Positions 5,729 through 7,230 of a stretch of 7,230 nucleotides of DNA are shown in pieces; positions within the stretch are counted from its first letter, which is position 1, and each line of letters starts with the position of its first letter. The notes beneath the pieces are model-generated. The model was not told the origin of the DNA and ran no database searches. It was given only the letters and a program-made list of their open reading frames with translations. The position numbers and the translations under genes are program-made. Source of the stretch: Euryarchaeota archaeon UBA125. Its GTDB lineage: Archaea; Thermoplasmatota; Poseidoniia; Poseidoniales; Thalassarchaeaceae. Location of the stretch: the NCBI GenBank assembly GCA_002502625.1, contig DAPV01000006.1, forward strand, positions 1,489 through 8,718. Direction: 5' to 3'.

Positions 5729-7230
5729 CAGAAACCACCGTCGACTTCATTGAAAATTGCAACTACCTCATGATGATTAATCACAGGAGAATTGAATTGT
5801 TTTGGCATTTTACCTACACCAGCAGGAGGAGCTACCATCCCAAGAAGCCCATTGAACATCTTACCTCCTGTACGTGTGAAACCAAGTATCATCCTAGCAG
5901 AAACTCCAGTAAATAAATTGCTAATCAAGCCCAACGGCCCTAGCACTTGTCTGTAGATAGTAGTTTCATTCACCTTTCCACTCATCTTTACGCTCCAAGT
6001 ATACCACCAAACATACTTGCCATGACGGCCGTCTTGGAAAGCACCTTTTCTTAGAACTCTAGTCTTAGCATCTAACATGAAATCAGCAACACTTTGGCCC
6101 ATATCTCCATGTCTTGAAATTGAACTAAGATCTGTCTCAGCTTTGACACCAACATCAGAAGAAAGTAAATCGAGATTTTCATTTTGAGAAGATTTAGACA
6201 CTCTAGGATCTATTATTCTAGACCAAGAGGATAGAACATTAGATGGAGCGATATATGCTTCGTTATAGGGTACAGTATCTGAAAATGAATCAATCAGCAC
6301 AGGACTGATGATATCTCTAACCATGTGTACTTTCTTGGCATCTTCACTACTCATAATTCCAATAACTGCATCTCTAACCTTAGCCCCGTCCCTAGTAGCA
6401 CCACTAAACCAAGGCTTTGTTGATGCTCTTCTAATATCAGAAATTGTAAGATCTGTAACAAGGTCACGTATGACTTCACCCACAACAACAGGTTCAAGAT
6501 TCAGGAAATTAATACCTGCTTTAGAAGAAACTACTGAATCTATTTTAGTAAGACCAGGGAGAATTGGACGCCCATTTGCAGATATTACAGTGGTTGGATC
6601 GTTAAGAGAGCCATCTCTAAATGTTAGCGAACCATCTTCAGTTGATTTAATCGATCTTAAAACATCTAGAACTGAGGTGTTTCCAGTAAGAACACATGCC
6701 CATTCGTCATGTCCCCTTTCGTCGGACTGAGGATCATACCTGAAAACACGAACCTTCACTTGAATTTCAGGAGATTCAAGAACTGGGACTACAAATCCAT
6801 CATCTCCATCAACGGTAGTTTCTCCACTTCCTTCCATCTCAGCAATAATTGATTCAACTAATTCTGGTTGGAATGTTCCATTTCCATCTACAGCAGCCAT
6901 GTGAGCAAGTACTGATTCTGTCCAAATTGCAGATGGGGCATCATAATCAACGTCACAGTCTACCCTAGCCACTAAACGAGTACCGCCTAATTCTTCGAAT
7001 CGATTATCCCATTCTTTTCCTGATTCGCAAAATAATTCGTAACTAGTGTCTCCGAGAGCGCAAACAGAGAAGTGCATGTTTGAAAGTGAAGGAGCCCCGT
7101 CCCCGTTGGCAGATTGCCACAGTTCCTCAGCATTATCTGGCTGTTCTCCTTCGCCCCAAGTGGAACAAACAACGAGAACCCTCGACATTGATGCAAGAGA
7201 TGAAAGATCAAAACCATCCATGTCGTGAAC
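5728..7230 (-). CDS. Flavodoxin/SdhB-like fusion lacking all Fe-S cysteines (partial, N-terminus off window)
   Basis: Numbering is from the ATG at 7221, but that is not the true start: the frame stays open to the window edge and VHDMDGFDL matches the interior of CysJ-type flavodoxins. Residues 1-110 are a flavodoxin domain with FMN loops STWGEGEQPD (20-29) and ALGDTSYELFCESGKEWD (55-72), as in sulfite reductase CysJ; the first, phosphate-binding loop lies off the window. An acidic, Gly-rich linker (about 111-150) follows. Residues 152-390 follow SdhB/FrdB: KVRVFRYDPQSDE, SLTFRDG, NGRPILPGLTKI, PVVVGEVIRDLVTDL, IAPSNVLSSWSRIIDPR, SRHGDMG. All four [2Fe-2S] cysteines and all seven of the two ferredoxin-like clusters are absent; there is no cysteine after residue 176. 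A C-terminal extension (391-497) has an aromatic patch YVWWYTWSV (403-411) and a hydrophobic stretch (about 425-448). The partner HdrB/SdhE-like gene starts on its stop codon. I infer an SdhB-derived scaffold with FMN as its only likely cofactor; a true succinate dehydrogenase subunit is unlikely. Confidence 0.8.
   Translation of the reverse strand, partial: VHDMDGFDLSSLASMSRVLVVCSTWGEGEQPDNAEELWQSANGDGAPSLSNMHFSVCALGDTSYELFCESGKEWDNRFEELGGTRLVARVDCDVDYDAPSAIWTESVLAHMAAVDGNGTFQPELVESIIAEMEGSGETTVDGDDGFVVPVLESPEIQVKVRVFRYDPQSDERGHDEWACVLTGNTSVLDVLRSIKSTEDGSLTFRDGSLNDPTTVISANGRPILPGLTKIDSVVSSKAGINFLNLEPVVVGEVIRDLVTDLTISDIRRASTKPWFSGATRDGAKVRDAVIGIMSSEDAKKVHMVRDIISPVLIDSFSDTVPYNEAYIAPSNVLSSWSRIIDPRVSKSSQNENLDLLSSDVGVKAETDLSSISRHGDMGQSVADFMLDAKTRVLRKGAFQDGRHGKYVWWYTWSVKMSGKVNETTIYRQVLGPLGLISNLFTGVSARMILGFTRTGGKMFNGLLGMVAPPAGVGKMPKQFNSPVINHHEVVAIFNEVDGGF

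Noticed and set aside
7219..7221. ATG at 7221 as the real start of the flavodoxin fusion
   Set aside because: It lies in the middle of the flavodoxin fold, the first FMN loop would be missing, and the frame continues open (VHD) to the window edge.
4868..7230. Pseudogene interpretation of the cysteine-poor pair
   Set aside because: Both frames are uninterrupted for 286 and about 500 codons, keep family motifs to the C-terminus and retain a coupled start/stop. Decay should also have introduced stops or frameshifts.

Overview
The window reads as a piece of an archaeal chromosome, most likely a mesophilic euryarchaeon. The minus strand carries the archaeal ribosomal-protein order uL3-uL4-uL23-uL2, with archaeal/eukaryotic-type proteins. 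Next to it is a Hef-type (FANCM/MPH1-like) helicase, a family typical of Euryarchaeota. The modest G+C and general protein character would fit a Marine Group II (Poseidoniales) or other Thermoplasmata-like genome, but that placement is inference and not proven here.

Layout. Positions 1-2800 (minus strand) hold a tight ribosomal-protein operon, transcribed uL3, uL4, uL23, uL2; uL2 runs off the left edge. Gaps between its genes are 2-14 bases and most starts have a visible Shine-Dalgarno sequence. Positions 2801-3103 form a divergent intergenic region. Its core is richer in G+C than the surrounding DNA and contains four successive stem-loops that fold at least as well on the uL3 side, so it may be a structured leader of the ribosomal operon. 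Positions 3104-4867 (plus strand) encode a Hef-type helicase that has no nuclease domain and ends in a likely PCNA-binding (PIP) motif. Positions 4868-7230 (minus strand) hold two translationally coupled genes. The first is a flavodoxin/SdhB-like fusion that runs off the right edge. The second is an HdrB/SdhE-like CCG-domain protein that converges on the helicase gene with no intergenic base.

The most unusual feature is that last pair. The upstream protein follows the succinate dehydrogenase iron-sulfur subunit (SdhB) almost position by position, yet every cysteine expected to hold its three Fe-S clusters is gone, and a CysJ-type flavodoxin domain is fused in front. The downstream protein is a full-length two-repeat HdrB/SdhE homologue that has lost seven of its ten cluster cysteines. 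Both frames are long and clean, so this looks like a complex that kept its architecture while dropping its Fe-S chemistry, possibly with FMN in the flavodoxin as the remaining redox centre. That functional reading is inference; the missing cysteines are seen directly.
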